Source: Bilophila wadsworthia ATCC 49260 (GTDB lineage Bacteria > Desulfobacterota > Desulfovibrionia > Desulfovibrionales > Desulfovibrionaceae). From it: 64,000 nt of DNA. Position numbers and translations under genes: made by a program. The notes under the pieces are model-generated. The model saw only the letters and a program-made list of their open reading frames with translations. It did no database searches and was not told the origin of the DNA. The stretch's first letter is position 1, and the number at the start of each line of letters is the position of its first letter. The stretch spans positions 1-64,000 of the forward strand of contig NZ_JNJP01000002.1 in the NCBI RefSeq assembly GCF_000701705.1, read 5' to 3'. Below, one piece after another: positions 25,327 to 35,034 of this stretch.

Positions 25327-26655
25327 TTACACATGCTCAACTTCGCCGTCGACGCTTCTGCGGACCGCTGCGTTGTGCTTGCGCTGAATGATGAAGGCGG
25401 ACGCCGCGCTCGTGAGGCCCGCAAGAAGCGTGAACAGACAAACGTAGAGGGGATCGCCGTCATTCCACTTCATGAACAGGGTACACAGGCCGGGCACGAT
25501 GCCCGCGACGAGGAAACCGGGGAACTGGTATACGATGGAGATGCCGGTGTAGCGTACGTCCGGCGGGAACAGGTCGGAGAACAGCGCAGCCTCGGGACCG
25601 AACACGCCCGCGTAGAATACGCTCAGCGGGATGACAATCGCAAGCCCGATGAGGAACAGGTTGCCGCCGCTCCCTTCCATCAGCCAGAAGGAGGGAAAGA
25701 TGGACAGCCCGCAGAGCAGACTTGCCAAACCGTACACTTTGCCGCGCCCGAAACGGTCGGCCAGACGCCCGGCGAACAGGATGAACGGGCACATGACCAG
25801 AGCGGCAATCATCACCACGGTGAGCGCTTCCGTGCGGGGCACATCCACATACTGCACGAGATAGGTGATCACGAACACCGCAAGGACGTTGAAGAACACG
25901 CCGTCGATCCAGCGCGCGCCCACGCCGAGCGCGATATTGCCGGGATGCTCCTTACAGACGCGTACGATGGGCAGGCTCTTGTGTTCGGTCTTGCCGCGTT
26001 CCTGCGCCTTGCGGAAGTCGGGGGTTTCAAGGATATGCATACGGATATAGAGGGCCACGCCCACCAGAACCACGCTGAGCAGAAACGCGCAGCGCCAGCC
26101 CCATGCCATGAACTGCTCGTTCGTGAGCCCCCACGACAGGAGCGCCACCACGCCGGAGGAGAGGCACAAGCCCGTGGCAAGGCCCATTTGGGGAATACTG
26201 GCGTAGAAGGCGCGTTCGCGCTTGCTCGCGTATTCATAAGTCATGAGCACCGCGCCGCCCCATTCGCCGCCGAGCCCGAGGCCCTGGCAGAGGCGCAGGG
26301 TCTGGAGGATGATCGGCGCGGCAATGCCGATCTGGGCGTAGGTCGGGACAAGGCCGATGCCGATGGTCGCCAGCCCCATGATGAGCATGGTCAGCACCAA
26401 CATGCTCTTACGTCCGAGCTTGTCGCCGAAGTGGCCGAAAACGAACCCGCCGAGGGGACGGGCCAGATAGCCGATGGCAAAGGTACTGTAGGCCAGAATG
26501 GTGCCTATGAACGGGTCGGTGGTGGGGAAGAACAGCTTGTTGAAGACGATGCCCGCCACAACCCCGTACAGAAAGAAGTCGTACCATTCGATGGTGGCTC
26601 CGAGCAGACTGGCAAGGACGACCTTGCGGATCTCCTGCTTGCTGGGTGCGCTCAT
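25327..26655 (-). CDS. MFS permease, metabolite:H+ symporter (MHS) family
   Basis: A 442-residue protein with about twelve transmembrane helices. The N-terminal TIEWYDFFLYG and GGFVFGHFGDKLGRKSML motifs mark the MHS subfamily (ShiA, ProP, KgtP, citrate/tricarballylate carriers). The substrate is likely a small organic acid, osmolyte or amino acid. The start at 26655 has AAGGAG 7 bases upstream. The gene is divergent from a LacI regulator with two AT-rich palindromes in between, which suggests LacI-type repression. Confidence 0.92.
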   Translation of the reverse strand: MSAPSKQEIRKVVLASLLGATIEWYDFFLYGVVAGIVFNKLFFPTTDPFIGTILAYSTFAIGYLARPLGGFVFGHFGDKLGRKSMLVLTMLIMGLATIGIGLVPTYAQIGIAAPIILQTLRLCQGLGLGGEWGGAVLMTYEYASKRERAFYASIPQMGLATGLCLSSGVVALLSWGLTNEQFMAWGWRCAFLLSVVLVGVALYIRMHILETPDFRKAQERGKTEHKSLPIVRVCKEHPGNIALGVGARWIDGVFFNVLAVFVITYLVQYVDVPRTEALTVVMIAALVMCPFILFAGRLADRFGRGKVYGLASLLCGLSIFPSFWLMEGSGGNLFLIGLAIVIPLSVFYAGVFGPEAALFSDLFPPDVRYTGISIVYQFPGFLVAGIVPGLCTLFMKWNDGDPLYVCLFTLLAGLTSAASAFIIQRKHNAAVRRSVDGEVEHV

Positions 26656-26766
26656 GCGATGCTCCTTGGGACGGCCTTCCGCCGCCCGGGTTGCCCGTCC
26701 GCCCGTTCCGTGGCGCCGGGTGAGGGATTCGCGGGGCGAGGCCATCTGGTGGGATCCGCCGTCCGC

Positions 26767-26784
26767 TTATTAAAAATTTAATAA
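26767..26784. promoter_or_regulatory. Candidate LacI-family operator near permease
   Basis: TTATTAAA-AA-TTTAATAA is a perfect 8-bp inverted repeat about 112 bp upstream of the permease start. It shares its core with the palindrome at 26960-26977. Confidence 0.55.
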
Positions 26785-26959
26785 AAACTCCGCCTCATTT
26801 TTAAATGCCAAAGAGGGTTCCGTTCTGCCCGCACTGGCATAACACCGCTGAAACCATGCCATCTAATCCGAAATATGGCAATATATTGTCCGTGTCTTTT
26901 TGCTGAAAAAATGAATTTTTCAAAAATATACTTTTTAAACCTCTTTTTTTCACATAGTA

Positions 26960-26977
26960 TAATTAAAATTTTAATAA
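26960..26977. promoter_or_regulatory. Candidate LacI-family operator near regulator gene
   Basis: This contains the 14-bp perfect palindrome ATTAAAATTTTAAT followed by AA, about 73 bp upstream of the LacI start. The two sites are about 193 bp apart centre to centre, compatible with looping. Confidence 0.55.
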
Positions 26978-27049
26978 ATCTAAGCCCGGTTTGACACCCG
27001 AAAGTTCTTGTGCCTATATGTTCCCCATAACAACGAAAAAGAGGATGTC

Positions 27050-28123
27050 GTGAGCCCCAGAACCAGAGTCACCTTGACTGATATAAGCAGGCAGTCCGGG
27101 TATTCCCCCGCCACGGTCTCAATGATCCTCAGCGGGCGGACGGACGTTTCCTTTTCCGCGGACACCGTCCGCAAAGTGCGGGAAACCGCCGAGGCCCTCG
27201 GTTACGCCCCCACCGCCAAAAAGCGGCCCTCCCTCTTTGATCGCAAGACAGTCCTCATCGTCTGCCCGAACGTCCTCAATCCTTATTATTCCACCATCGT
27301 ACAGGCCATCCAGCAAGCCGCCGCCGACAAAGACTGCGACACCCTCGTCTACACGACTTACCGCGACGCCGAAAACGAAATCCGCATACTGAACGCCGTG
27401 GCCGGTTCGGATCTGGCGGGTGTGGTGTTCACCATGATGCCGCAGTCCACCGAACTGGTGGAACGCGTGAACAGGCTTGTACCGGTCGTGGTCATCGGGG
27501 ACCGCAACACCAGCCTCAACGTGGACACCGTGGAGATGAACAACTACAGCGCCGGGGCCATCATCGCACACTATATGATCGGCCTCGGGCACAAGCACAT
27601 AGCCTATATCTCCACCACGCTGAACGAGGCCAATTCCGCCCGCGTCCGCCGTCTGGAAGGCGTGCGCGACACCTACCGCGACGAATGCCCCGAAGGCTCC
27701 GTAATCGTGCGTTCCCGCGAGGTGACCCCAAAAGAGGAACGGGACAACATTTCCATCGAGCACGCGGTCGGCTTCGAGCTGACCCGCAAATGCCTCGGCG
27801 AGCGGCGCATCACGGCCTTCGTGGCGGTCAACGATATGGTGGCCTACGGCGTGCTCGACGCCATCCGTGCCGAAGGGCGCCGGGTTCCGGAGGACTACAG
27901 CGTGTGCGGGTTCGACAACATCTTTCCCTCGCAATTCCTCCCCGTGGGCCTGACCACTGTCGAGCACTACATTGCGGACAAGGGACGCAACGCTTTCGAA
28001 ATCCTCCACTCGAAGATGTCCGGCGAGTCATCCGACCGCAACATCACCCGCGTCGAATTCAAGCATCATTTGATTGTCCGGGATTCTACAGCCGCCCCGC
28101 GTGGAGAGGAAAAAACGGGGTAA
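27050..28123 (+). CDS. LacI family transcriptional regulator
   Basis: A 357-residue repressor-type protein. The N-terminal LacI HTH (VTLTDISRQSGYSPATVSMI) includes hinge helix residues up to about 60, followed by a periplasmic-binding-protein-like sensor domain to the end. The GTG at 27050 with AAAGAGG upstream places the HTH right at the N-terminus as in the family; the frame extends upstream only to a TTG. It is divergent from the MHS permease gene and probably regulates it. The effector is unknown, likely the permease substrate. Confidence 0.92.
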   Translation: MSPRTRVTLTDISRQSGYSPATVSMILSGRTDVSFSADTVRKVRETAEALGYAPTAKKRPSLFDRKTVLIVCPNVLNPYYSTIVQAIQQAAADKDCDTLVYTTYRDAENEIRILNAVAGSDLAGVVFTMMPQSTELVERVNRLVPVVVIGDRNTSLNVDTVEMNNYSAGAIIAHYMIGLGHKHIAYISTTLNEANSARVRRLEGVRDTYRDECPEGSVIVRSREVTPKEERDNISIEHAVGFELTRKCLGERRITAFVAVNDMVAYGVLDAIRAEGRRVPEDYSVCGFDNIFPSQFLPVGLTTVEHYIADKGRNAFEILHSKMSGESSDRNITRVEFKHHLIVRDSTAAPRGEEKTG

Positions 28124-28628
28124 GGAACTGACGAATGGGAAGCCGGGACTCTATGCGGCCCTCCGTATCCTTCCGACCGTTTTCAGATGGCGCATGGCTA
28201 CGGCCTGGCCCGGAAAGCTCCGGAAACCGGGACTCTCTTGCAGATTATACATGGAATATCGGGTAGTTTTGTATAACAGGATAATGTGCGGACAACTGCG
28301 TATTGAGGATGTTTTTCGCGGCATACCTTTTTATCAATATAAATGTAGCATAGCTCTCATTGGATGTGTTTTTTAATATTACGCCGCTAATAACGCTGGA
28401 CTGCACCATACCTGCCGCATTATATTGCCTCTCATCCTTCCTGCTGCATTTTTGGGGTGCAGAAAAGATGAGATGGATGGAAACCTCGCCAGCCTTTCCC
28501 AAAGGGGCGAGCCGTGCGTATCCTAGCAGGCGGCATCAGTTCTTCCTCAAATGATAAGAGAAAAGCTTGGACTCGGCAGAGCGTGCTTCTCGGCATTTCT
28601 GTAACCCTGTGCGAATACGGTAGGCACT
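28124..28628. other. Intergenic region upstream of the second hybrid kinase
   Basis: About 500 bp with an AT-rich core (28310-28440) and no ORF with a believable ribosome site. Probably holds the kinase promoter; no clear element recognised. Confidence 0.4.
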
Positions 28629-31304
28629 ATGCAGCTCAAAACGAAACTCCTCGTGTATATCACAGTGCCTATTGCTCTTGCCGTCTGCATTTCATCTTAT
28701 ATGACATACAGAACACATTCCGCAGCCATGCGGCATGTCATTGAGAAAGATATAAAAGCGACATCGTTCTTTGTCGCGGAAAATATCAATCTGACCATAT
28801 CGGATATAAAAAACAGTTTCCGTGTTGCCGCAAAATCGGAAACCATCAAGGAATCACTGGAAAACACGGGACAACGGGAACATGAACGCGTTGTCGCCTT
28901 CTTCGAGGCCATCAAGCACGTCATGCCGACAATCACGGACGTCTTCCTCCTTGATGAAACCGGCAATATCCGGGCGAGCCTCAATTCGCATGATTACGGC
29001 AACAACTATGGGGATCGCACATACTTCCGACAGGCAATCGCCGGAGAAACGGCGATCGTCGGCCCTTTGGTCTCACGCGTCACTCAAAAAGAATGTGTCT
29101 ATATCGCTGTCCCTGTGGGCAACGAGCGGAATAAAGGCGTTCTGGTTGCCTCCGTGGAACTGGATAGCATATCCGTTCTCTGCTTTAACCATGATATCAC
29201 TTCGTCCCGGATAGATATTTTCCTGCTCGACAATACGGCCCATATCCTCATGGCCAAAGAGAGCACAAAAGACGGCAAACACCCGGACAGCATAAAGCTG
29301 GATGACCACACCTTAAGCGACGGGACTCCACAAGGGTATGTCACGTATGCCTTCAACGGCAAAACCTATACGGGCTTTTACAAAAAAATCAAAAACCTGA
29401 ACTGGTATGTCCTGATCGCGATGGATGACACGCAAATCAATAAGACGGTGTTATCATCCACGAAGAACAGTTTTCTGCTGACCCTTCTGGCAATCCTGAT
29501 TGGCCTGCTCATCGGATCCATTCTTATTTATAATGTAGTGAAGGCCCTGTACAAGATTATCGAGTATGCCCGCAGGATTTCCAACGGACAGTTGGAGGCG
29601 ACTCTGGACGTCTATGGCCAAGGCGAGCTTGGCGTCTTGGCCAATACGTTGCGGTCAATGGCCAGAATAGTGAAGCAGGATCAAGACAGGTTGAATCGCC
29701 TTGTTGAGGAGCGCACGGATCAGTTGAGACTTTCTCAGGAGAGGCTGCTTAAAGAAAGCGCTCTGTTGAAGACTATCTTAAATACCGTTCCAGATCTGAT
29801 CTTCTATAAAGATATGAACGGAATATACAAGGGATGCAACAAAGCGTTCGGCGCTTTCATAGGCAAGAGCGAACAAGAGATTATAGGCAAAGACGATGTG
29901 GAGCTTTTTCAGCTTTCAGGAAATGCCGCTCAGAAATTTATTGAGGACGACCTTCAGGTCATGAGGGGAAAACTCGATACCTTGATCCGCGAGGAAGAGG
30001 TGCTGTATCCCGATGGGAAAAGGATATACCTAGAAACCATCAAGACACTGTACTACTCGGAAGATAATGCGCCTTTCGGCATGGTTGGCATTTCCCGCAA
30101 CATCCAGCTGCGAAAGGAAACGGAAAAGGCCTATGCCGAAGCCATCCAACGGGCGCACGAAGCCAGCAAGGCCAAAAGCGAATTTGTGGCCAGAATCAGC
30201 CATGAAATACGGACGCCCCTCAATGCCATCATCGGCATGAATTATTTGCTGAAACAAAGCTGTACAGACCCTGTGCAGGAGAGCTACCTGCGCAAGATGG
30301 AACTTTCTGCCAAAAATCTCTTATCCATCATCAATGATGTGTTGGATTTCTCAAAGATAGAGTCCGGGAAGCTCGAGATAGAGAAGAATACATTGTCAAT
30401 AGAGAAGCTGGTGCGCGATGTCGTCAGCATCAATGAGCCCAAAGCCAAAGCGGCGAACGAATCTTTCGAAACCCATATTGATCCGGGCATTCCCGACGTA
30501 CTGATCGGCGATACGTTGCGCATCAGCCAAATCATGCTGAATCTCGTTTCCAATGCCGTCAAATTTTCGCATCACGGAACCATCAAAATCGAAGTCCTCT
30601 GCGAACGTGTGCACGGTGAAAACGTCACGCTGCTCTTTTCCGTCCGCGATCAAGGTATCGGCATGAGCCAGCAGCAACTGGACAAACTCTTTATCCCCTT
30701 TACCCAGGCGGACGGCTCGACGACACGGAAATACGGCGGCACGGGGCTTGGCCTCTCCATCTGCAAGATGCTGGTGGAGCTCATGCATGGGGAAATATGG
30801 GCTGTAACCGAGGAAGGCGTGGGCTCAACCTTTTTCTTCAGGCTCCAACTTGAAAAGAAGGACGCAGCGACCCCGGCGGCGCAGCATCCCGAAACGAAAC
30901 AGAGCGCCCCCGTTGAAGCCCTTCCCGCTTCCAGCTTGAAGGGAAAAACCGTCCTCCTAGCGGAAGACAATGAAATCAATCAGGAAATAGCTATTGCCAT
31001 TCTCAATTCCTTTGGGCTTGAGGTGGAGCTGGCCGAGAACGGACTGGAAGCCGTACAGAAAATTCAAACAAACCAATACGCTTTAGTCCTTATGGATATC
31101 CAGATGCCGATCATGGATGGCTATCAGGCGACGCGGTTGATCCGGAAAGATAACCGCTTCAACGCCCTTCCTATCATCGCCATGACCGCCAACGCCATGA
31201 ACACGGACCGAGCCGAGAGCCTAAAGGCGGGCATGAACGAACACATCGGCAAGCCCTTTGACCCGGAAGCATTGAAACGATTGCTTGGGAAATGGTGCCG
31301 CTGA
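28629..31304 (+). CDS. Membrane hybrid histidine kinase (dCache-HAMP-PAS-HisKA-HATPase-REC)
   Basis: An 891-residue receptor kinase. TM1 is at about 5-22, an extracytoplasmic dCache-like region at about 30-275, and TM2 at about 283-305. Then come HAMP, a coiled coil, a PAS domain (about 380-495), HisKA with His525 in ISHEIRTPLN, HATPase_c with GGTGLGLSI near residue 705, and a receiver domain with Asp823 in LMDIQMPIMDG. dCache kinases usually bind amino acids or carboxylates in the periplasm. No response regulator is adjacent. The ribosome site is modest (TAGG). The downstream proline racemase gene is 540 bp away and probably separate, though an amino acid signal would fit. Confidence 0.93.
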   Translation: MQLKTKLLVYITVPIALAVCISSYMTYRTHSAAMRHVIEKDIKATSFFVAENINLTISDIKNSFRVAAKSETIKESLENTGQREHERVVAFFEAIKHVMPTITDVFLLDETGNIRASLNSHDYGNNYGDRTYFRQAIAGETAIVGPLVSRVTQKECVYIAVPVGNERNKGVLVASVELDSISVLCFNHDITSSRIDIFLLDNTAHILMAKESTKDGKHPDSIKLDDHTLSDGTPQGYVTYAFNGKTYTGFYKKIKNLNWYVLIAMDDTQINKTVLSSTKNSFLLTLLAILIGLLIGSILIYNVVKALYKIIEYARRISNGQLEATLDVYGQGELGVLANTLRSMARIVKQDQDRLNRLVEERTDQLRLSQERLLKESALLKTILNTVPDLIFYKDMNGIYKGCNKAFGAFIGKSEQEIIGKDDVELFQLSGNAAQKFIEDDLQVMRGKLDTLIREEEVLYPDGKRIYLETIKTLYYSEDNAPFGMVGISRNIQLRKETEKAYAEAIQRAHEASKAKSEFVARISHEIRTPLNAIIGMNYLLKQSCTDPVQESYLRKMELSAKNLLSIINDVLDFSKIESGKLEIEKNTLSIEKLVRDVVSINEPKAKAANESFETHIDPGIPDVLIGDTLRISQIMLNLVSNAVKFSHHGTIKIEVLCERVHGENVTLLFSVRDQGIGMSQQQLDKLFIPFTQADGSTTRKYGGTGLGLSICKMLVELMHGEIWAVTEEGVGSTFFFRLQLEKKDAATPAAQHPETKQSAPVEALPASSLKGKTVLLAEDNEINQEIAIAILNSFGLEVELAENGLEAVQKIQTNQYALVLMDIQMPIMDGYQATRLIRKDNRFNALPIIAMTANAMNTDRAESLKAGMNEHIGKPFDPEALKRLLGKWCR

Positions 31305-31843
31305 TTCATACAGCCACTCTTTACTGACAGCGGGTACCTTGAGAAAAACTTTCTGCCCGGGCGGGTCCAGATTGTCGAAACAGGGGAACAATCCCCTAGG
31401 GACAGGAACGTTTGAAGTGGTATAACCGCATTGAGGGAAGCGACTTTCTTCTCAAGAAAAGCTTCCCCAAGCCTGCCGGCTCAGCCTCGCGCCCCTCTCT
31501 CCGTTTTAAAGCCTTTTATGCAGGGCTCCCTGAAACGGGTTCCCTTCAAAAAAGCTCTCTTTAAGCATAAAAACCGTAGCCTGTTAAGGTGCCTTTAAGC
31601 CTGTCGAGGCAAAAGACATCCGGCAGGGGAATTTCTGTGTAGAACACCGTTTCAATGGACGGTGTTTTTACTTTTTATTGCAATCTATTGGCAAAAAAAG
31701 CCGACCGGAGGAACAGCTTGCCCGGAGGATCACGGCGGAAAAGGATTGACGGCGGGAAAAGTTCATGGTGTAATTTAGTCATTGATTAATTAATATCACC
31801 ATACATTTTCAAACAGACTGCGGAACATCTCAGGAGACCTGCC
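31305..31843. other. Intergenic region with two hairpins and an AT palindrome
   Basis: No coding sequence. A hairpin with GGGAAGC/GCTTCCC arms lies at about 31435-31470, and a terminator at 31643-31670. A near-palindrome TGATTAATTAATATCA is at 31783-31798, about 45 bp before the next gene, where a promoter or operator is expected. Confidence 0.5.
31643..31670 (+). terminator. Rho-independent terminator
   Basis: AACACCGT pairs with ACGGTGTT over an 8-base loop, followed by TTTA and further T residues. Confidence 0.75.
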
Positions 31844-32851
31844 ATGCATCTCAGCCACCTCGTTGAAACGATTGATACGCATACCGCGGGCAATCCCACC
31901 CGCAACCTCATCGCCGGGGTTCCCCGCATCGAGGGGAAAACCATGCAGGACAAGATGGCCTATGCCGAGGAGCATCTGGACTGGCTGCGCACCGCCGTCA
32001 TGATGGAACCCCGCGGGCACAGCAACATGTCCGGCACAATCTGGGTGGAACCGTGCCATCCCGAGGCCGACATGGGCATCCTGTTCATCGACGCGGGCGG
32101 GCACATGCCCATGTGCGGGCACAGCACCATCGGCTGCGTCACCGCCATGTTGGAAAGCGGCCGGGTGCCCATTACCGGGGAAGTGACCGAAGTGAACATC
32201 GATACCCCAGCCGGACTCGTGCGCACCCGGGCCACCGTGGAAAACGGCAGCGTGACCAGCGTCGCGTTCCGCAACGTGCCTTCCTTCCTGTTCTGCTCGG
32301 GGACGGTCGAGGTTCCCGGTATAGGGGCTGTCCCCTTTGATGTGGCTTACGGCGGCAACACGTATGCCATTGCCGACGCCGCGTATTTTCCCGGCCTTGA
32401 ACTCCGTTCCGGCCACCGTTCCGCCATCGAAAAGACCGCGCAGGCATTCGGCGATGCTGTGCGCGCGGCGGTGAAGTTCCAGCATCCCCTCCAGCCGTTC
32501 ATCAATGTCATCACGCACGTCATGTTCTATACGAAGCCGGATGATCCCACAGCCACTTACCGCAATACCGTCGTTTTTCTGCCTGACTCCCTCGACCGTT
32601 CACCCTGCGGGACGGGCACGTCCGCCCGTGTGGCCTCGCTGTTCGCCAAGGGCGAGCTCGGCCTGAACGAAGCTTTTGTCCATGAAAGCGTCATCGGCAC
32701 CCAGTTCCGGGCGCGTATCGTCGAGCCCGCAATGGTCGGGCCGTACAAGGGAGGCATCCCTGAAGTATCCGGTTCGGCTTACGTGACCGGCCTGCTCAAA
32801 CTGGTCATCGATCCCGCCGATCCTCTGCGGCATGGCTTCCGGCTGGCGTAA
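31844..32851 (+). CDS. Proline racemase family epimerase (proline or 4-hydroxyproline)
   Basis: A 335-residue cofactor-independent racemase. Both catalytic cysteines are present: Cys91 in MPMCGHSTIG and Cys255 in DRSPCGTGTSA, so it should be a true racemase/epimerase rather than the Thr-type trans-3-hydroxyproline dehydratase. Proline racemase and 4-hydroxyproline 2-epimerase are hard to separate by eye. Hydroxyproline is abundant in host collagen and would suit a gut organism. It stands alone: no proline reductase or hydroxyproline dehydratase genes nearby. AGGAG lies 7-8 bases upstream of the ATG. Confidence 0.92.
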   Translation: MHLSHLVETIDTHTAGNPTRNLIAGVPRIEGKTMQDKMAYAEEHLDWLRTAVMMEPRGHSNMSGTIWVEPCHPEADMGILFIDAGGHMPMCGHSTIGCVTAMLESGRVPITGEVTEVNIDTPAGLVRTRATVENGSVTSVAFRNVPSFLFCSGTVEVPGIGAVPFDVAYGGNTYAIADAAYFPGLELRSGHRSAIEKTAQAFGDAVRAAVKFQHPLQPFINVITHVMFYTKPDDPTATYRNTVVFLPDSLDRSPCGTGTSARVASLFAKGELGLNEAFVHESVIGTQFRARIVEPAMVGPYKGGIPEVSGSAYVTGLLKLVIDPADPLRHGFRLA

Positions 32852-32970
32852 CGGATTGGCATGGTTGAAATTGGGGAGGCTACGCAAAGGGAGTTCGTTC
32901 CGCTGCGAGATTAAAGAAACGTAACTCATCGTCAAAATAAATTTATCCCGTGTTTCCCACTGCCAGACAA

Positions 32971-33008
32971 GCGTTTTCTTTCGGCGGCTTGCCGCCGAAA
33001 GAAAACGC
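32971..33008. repeat. 38-bp perfect palindrome
   Basis: Two 18-base arms (32971-32988 and 32991-33008, beginning GCGTTTTCTTTCGGCGGC) are exact complements around a TT loop. It lies 120 bp past the racemase stop and abuts the multi-hairpin repeat at 33009. Confidence 0.8.
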
Positions 33009-33094
33009 GCAGCCGGGTCAAGGGGCGGCTCGCCCCTTGCGGAGTGCAGAGGCAGCGCCTCTGCCGGGGGTCCTAGGGGCGGAGCCCCTGGGCA
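33009..33094 (+). repeat. Dispersed multi-hairpin repeat, copy 1
   Basis: About 85 bp built from three GC hairpins in a fixed order: CAAGGGG/CCCCTTG, then AGAGGCAGCGCCTCT, then AGGGGC/GCCCCT, beginning GCCGGGTCAAGGGG. Copies recur at 56974-57056 (same strand) and, more diverged, at 41298-41372 (opposite strand), always between genes. Confidence 0.8.
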
Positions 33095-33185
33095 GAAGAT
33101 GGCAGGAACACGAGGCTTGCAGAAAAACAGGGCAGTCCGACGCCATGCGCGCGGACCGCCCTGTTCTCGTTGCAGCGGCTGGAAA

Positions 33186-34760
33186 TCAGCTTTCCGGTGT
33201 CATCAGCGAATCGAGCATGACGGCAGGCGTATCCAGCAGGCCATCCAGCTCATCACGCAACTTGTCGATCTTTTGCAGCAGTTTGAGGGCTTGGCGATGC
33301 ACGGCGTGTACGGAGGCAAGCATCTCCTCGTTCGGAATCGGAATCGGCAATGCCGCGATATCCGCAACCCGAATCTGCGGGATGCTCGTTCCTGAAATGT
33401 TTGAGCGCAGATAGTTCAAGGCCCGCGGAGAACGCAAATAGTGGAATAGCCAGATCGGATCGATACATTCCGTACGGATCAGATAAAACGTCTGGCTCGG
33501 CAGCCAGTTATCGCCGCACTGGGTCACGATGCCCACCTTGCCGAGGGATTGCAGCGAGCCCTTGCAGGTGAGCAGGAGATCACCCTCCCGAAGCCGGGCG
33601 ATCCGGCGCGAACGCGGCAGGGGCGCGGCATCCGGCACGAGGCGGCTGGCGTCGGTAACGAATCCGCTTTCATCAATATCGGCAAGGGTGACTTCTCTAT
33701 AGATGTTGGAAAGTTCTCCGTCCCCGGCCTTGGCGAGCATCTGCCCCCGTACCAGCGCCGCACACCCGCCGAGGGATTCCTCCCGTAAGGACGGGGCCGA
33801 GGTCTGCACCAGCGGGCTCGACTTGAGGCGCAGATCGCAGCCACGCAGGATCAGAGCCTCATAATCCACGTTTTCCGCCGGGGGCTTGGGCGTCCAGCGC
33901 GGCAGCCGCCCGATGGGGCGGTCGCACGCCTGCGCAAGGATGGGATCGAGGTAGCTGATCTCCAGCCCCTGACGGCTCGGCACGCACCAATCTTTGGCAT
34001 TGACCAACCGTACCGTGCGGCCCGGCTCGGAAGGGCCGAGCTGAAGCAAGGCGGGAAGGGTACGCGGGATGATCCCGCCGGGAAGCTGTGTGACGGAGTA
34101 CAGCGAGCCGTTTTCGATGAGCCGCTGCTTGAGGTGCAACGTGCGGGGGCTGGCGCTGCTGAGGAACGACCAGTTCGTCATGACCACCGCCCCCTGATAG
34201 GATTGGTGATCGAGCTGGCGCAGGAACGTGCCGAGTTCGGCGTTCCGGGAATCGGAATCATGGATGGCGATGTGACCCGCGTTTGCCGGGTACGGGCTGG
34301 AAGGGCCGAGGCCTTTGACCTGCCCCCCCGCGATGGCTGCGATGTGCGGGACAAGCGCGCTTTCCCCAGTAAAACAGACTTCCCGCCCCTTGGAGGCGAA
34401 CCAGACGGCGAACTGGAGCGTACGCGAGCCGTGGCAGACCACCGGCGCGTCTTCGTCGCCCGGAAGCATGTGGCTCATCAGGTCCGCAAGCTCAATGGGC
34501 AGGAGCTGCCTCCATCCGGTCAGGCGGTCCATTTCGCTGAGCGCCGCGATGAGCATCAGCACGGGCGACGCACCATCAAGAGACGGCGAAACAATGTTCT
34601 TACGGATATGATCGCACTGGTTTTTCCCCGTGATGGGCAGGCCGCTGAAACAGCCGAGCAGAATATCCCTCAGATCGATGGGTGAAAGCTGGCGATGGGC
34701 GGCATACAGCTGAGCCGCGAAATCCATGCCTTTTTTGAGCGTGACGTTATCGAAAAGCAT
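33186..34760 (-). CDS. Orphan type I methylase-like / target-recognition fusion protein
   Basis: A 524-residue protein. The N-terminal ~280 residues have the helical head and Rossmann-like layout of HsdM N6-adenine methylases, including the typical tail (ENGSLYSVTQLPGGI), but the catalytic NPPY/F motif and a proper SAM-binding DPxxGxG motif are missing. The C-terminal ~230 residues look like one HsdS target-recognition domain with its conserved spacer: YREVTLADIDE, LREGDLLLTCKGS, NISGTSIPQIRVADIAALPI, and a final coiled coil. No HsdR, HsdM or second HsdS gene is adjacent. It may bind DNA without modifying it. Ribosome site AAAGG before the ATG. The fold assignment is good, the function unknown. 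Confidence 0.75.
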   Translation of the reverse strand: MLFDNVTLKKGMDFAAQLYAAHRQLSPIDLRDILLGCFSGLPITGKNQCDHIRKNIVSPSLDGASPVLMLIAALSEMDRLTGWRQLLPIELADLMSHMLPGDEDAPVVCHGSRTLQFAVWFASKGREVCFTGESALVPHIAAIAGGQVKGLGPSSPYPANAGHIAIHDSDSRNAELGTFLRQLDHQSYQGAVVMTNWSFLSSASPRTLHLKQRLIENGSLYSVTQLPGGIIPRTLPALLQLGPSEPGRTVRLVNAKDWCVPSRQGLEISYLDPILAQACDRPIGRLPRWTPKPPAENVDYEALILRGCDLRLKSSPLVQTSAPSLREESLGGCAALVRGQMLAKAGDGELSNIYREVTLADIDESGFVTDASRLVPDAAPLPRSRRIARLREGDLLLTCKGSLQSLGKVGIVTQCGDNWLPSQTFYLIRTECIDPIWLFHYLRSPRALNYLRSNISGTSIPQIRVADIAALPIPIPNEEMLASVHAVHRQALKLLQKIDKLRDELDGLLDTPAVMLDSLMTPES

Positions 34761-35034
34761 ACTGAGCCTTTGTAAGACAGTTGGGAAAACCGAGGAAAGA
34801 AAAAGACTGGACCTCGAACACGCTTCTACGCGTTTTCTGTTGTATAGCCAGTCTCAATGGAAAGAGCAAGTTTATATCTTGAAAATTATTTTGTTAAAAT
34901 ATCATATGTTATCATATTTAGGCTTCGTAAAATAAAATTATCTGTTGACTATTCTTTACTTATGACTGAAAAAGAACTCATGCTTCTTCGGACACACTGA
35001 TTCAGGAACGCCAACCGAAACGCCGGAGCACCGC

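Noticed and set aside
28074..28376. 100-codon frame across the end of the LacI gene
   Set aside because: It overlaps the real LacI coding sequence in another frame and extends into AT-rich non-coding DNA.
28560..28620. A weak sigma-54-like TGGACTC...GAGCG match before the second hybrid kinase
   Set aside because: Only the GG/GC pair matches; the rest of the consensus does not.
32971..33094. Interpreting the palindrome plus repeat as a phage attachment site or CRISPR
   Set aside because: There are no integrase, phage or cas genes, no regular spacing, and similar repeats occur elsewhere between genes.
33186..34760. Reading this as a functional type I restriction-modification locus
   Set aside because: No HsdR gene, no NPPY/F motif, and no second TRD; only the domain architecture is similar.
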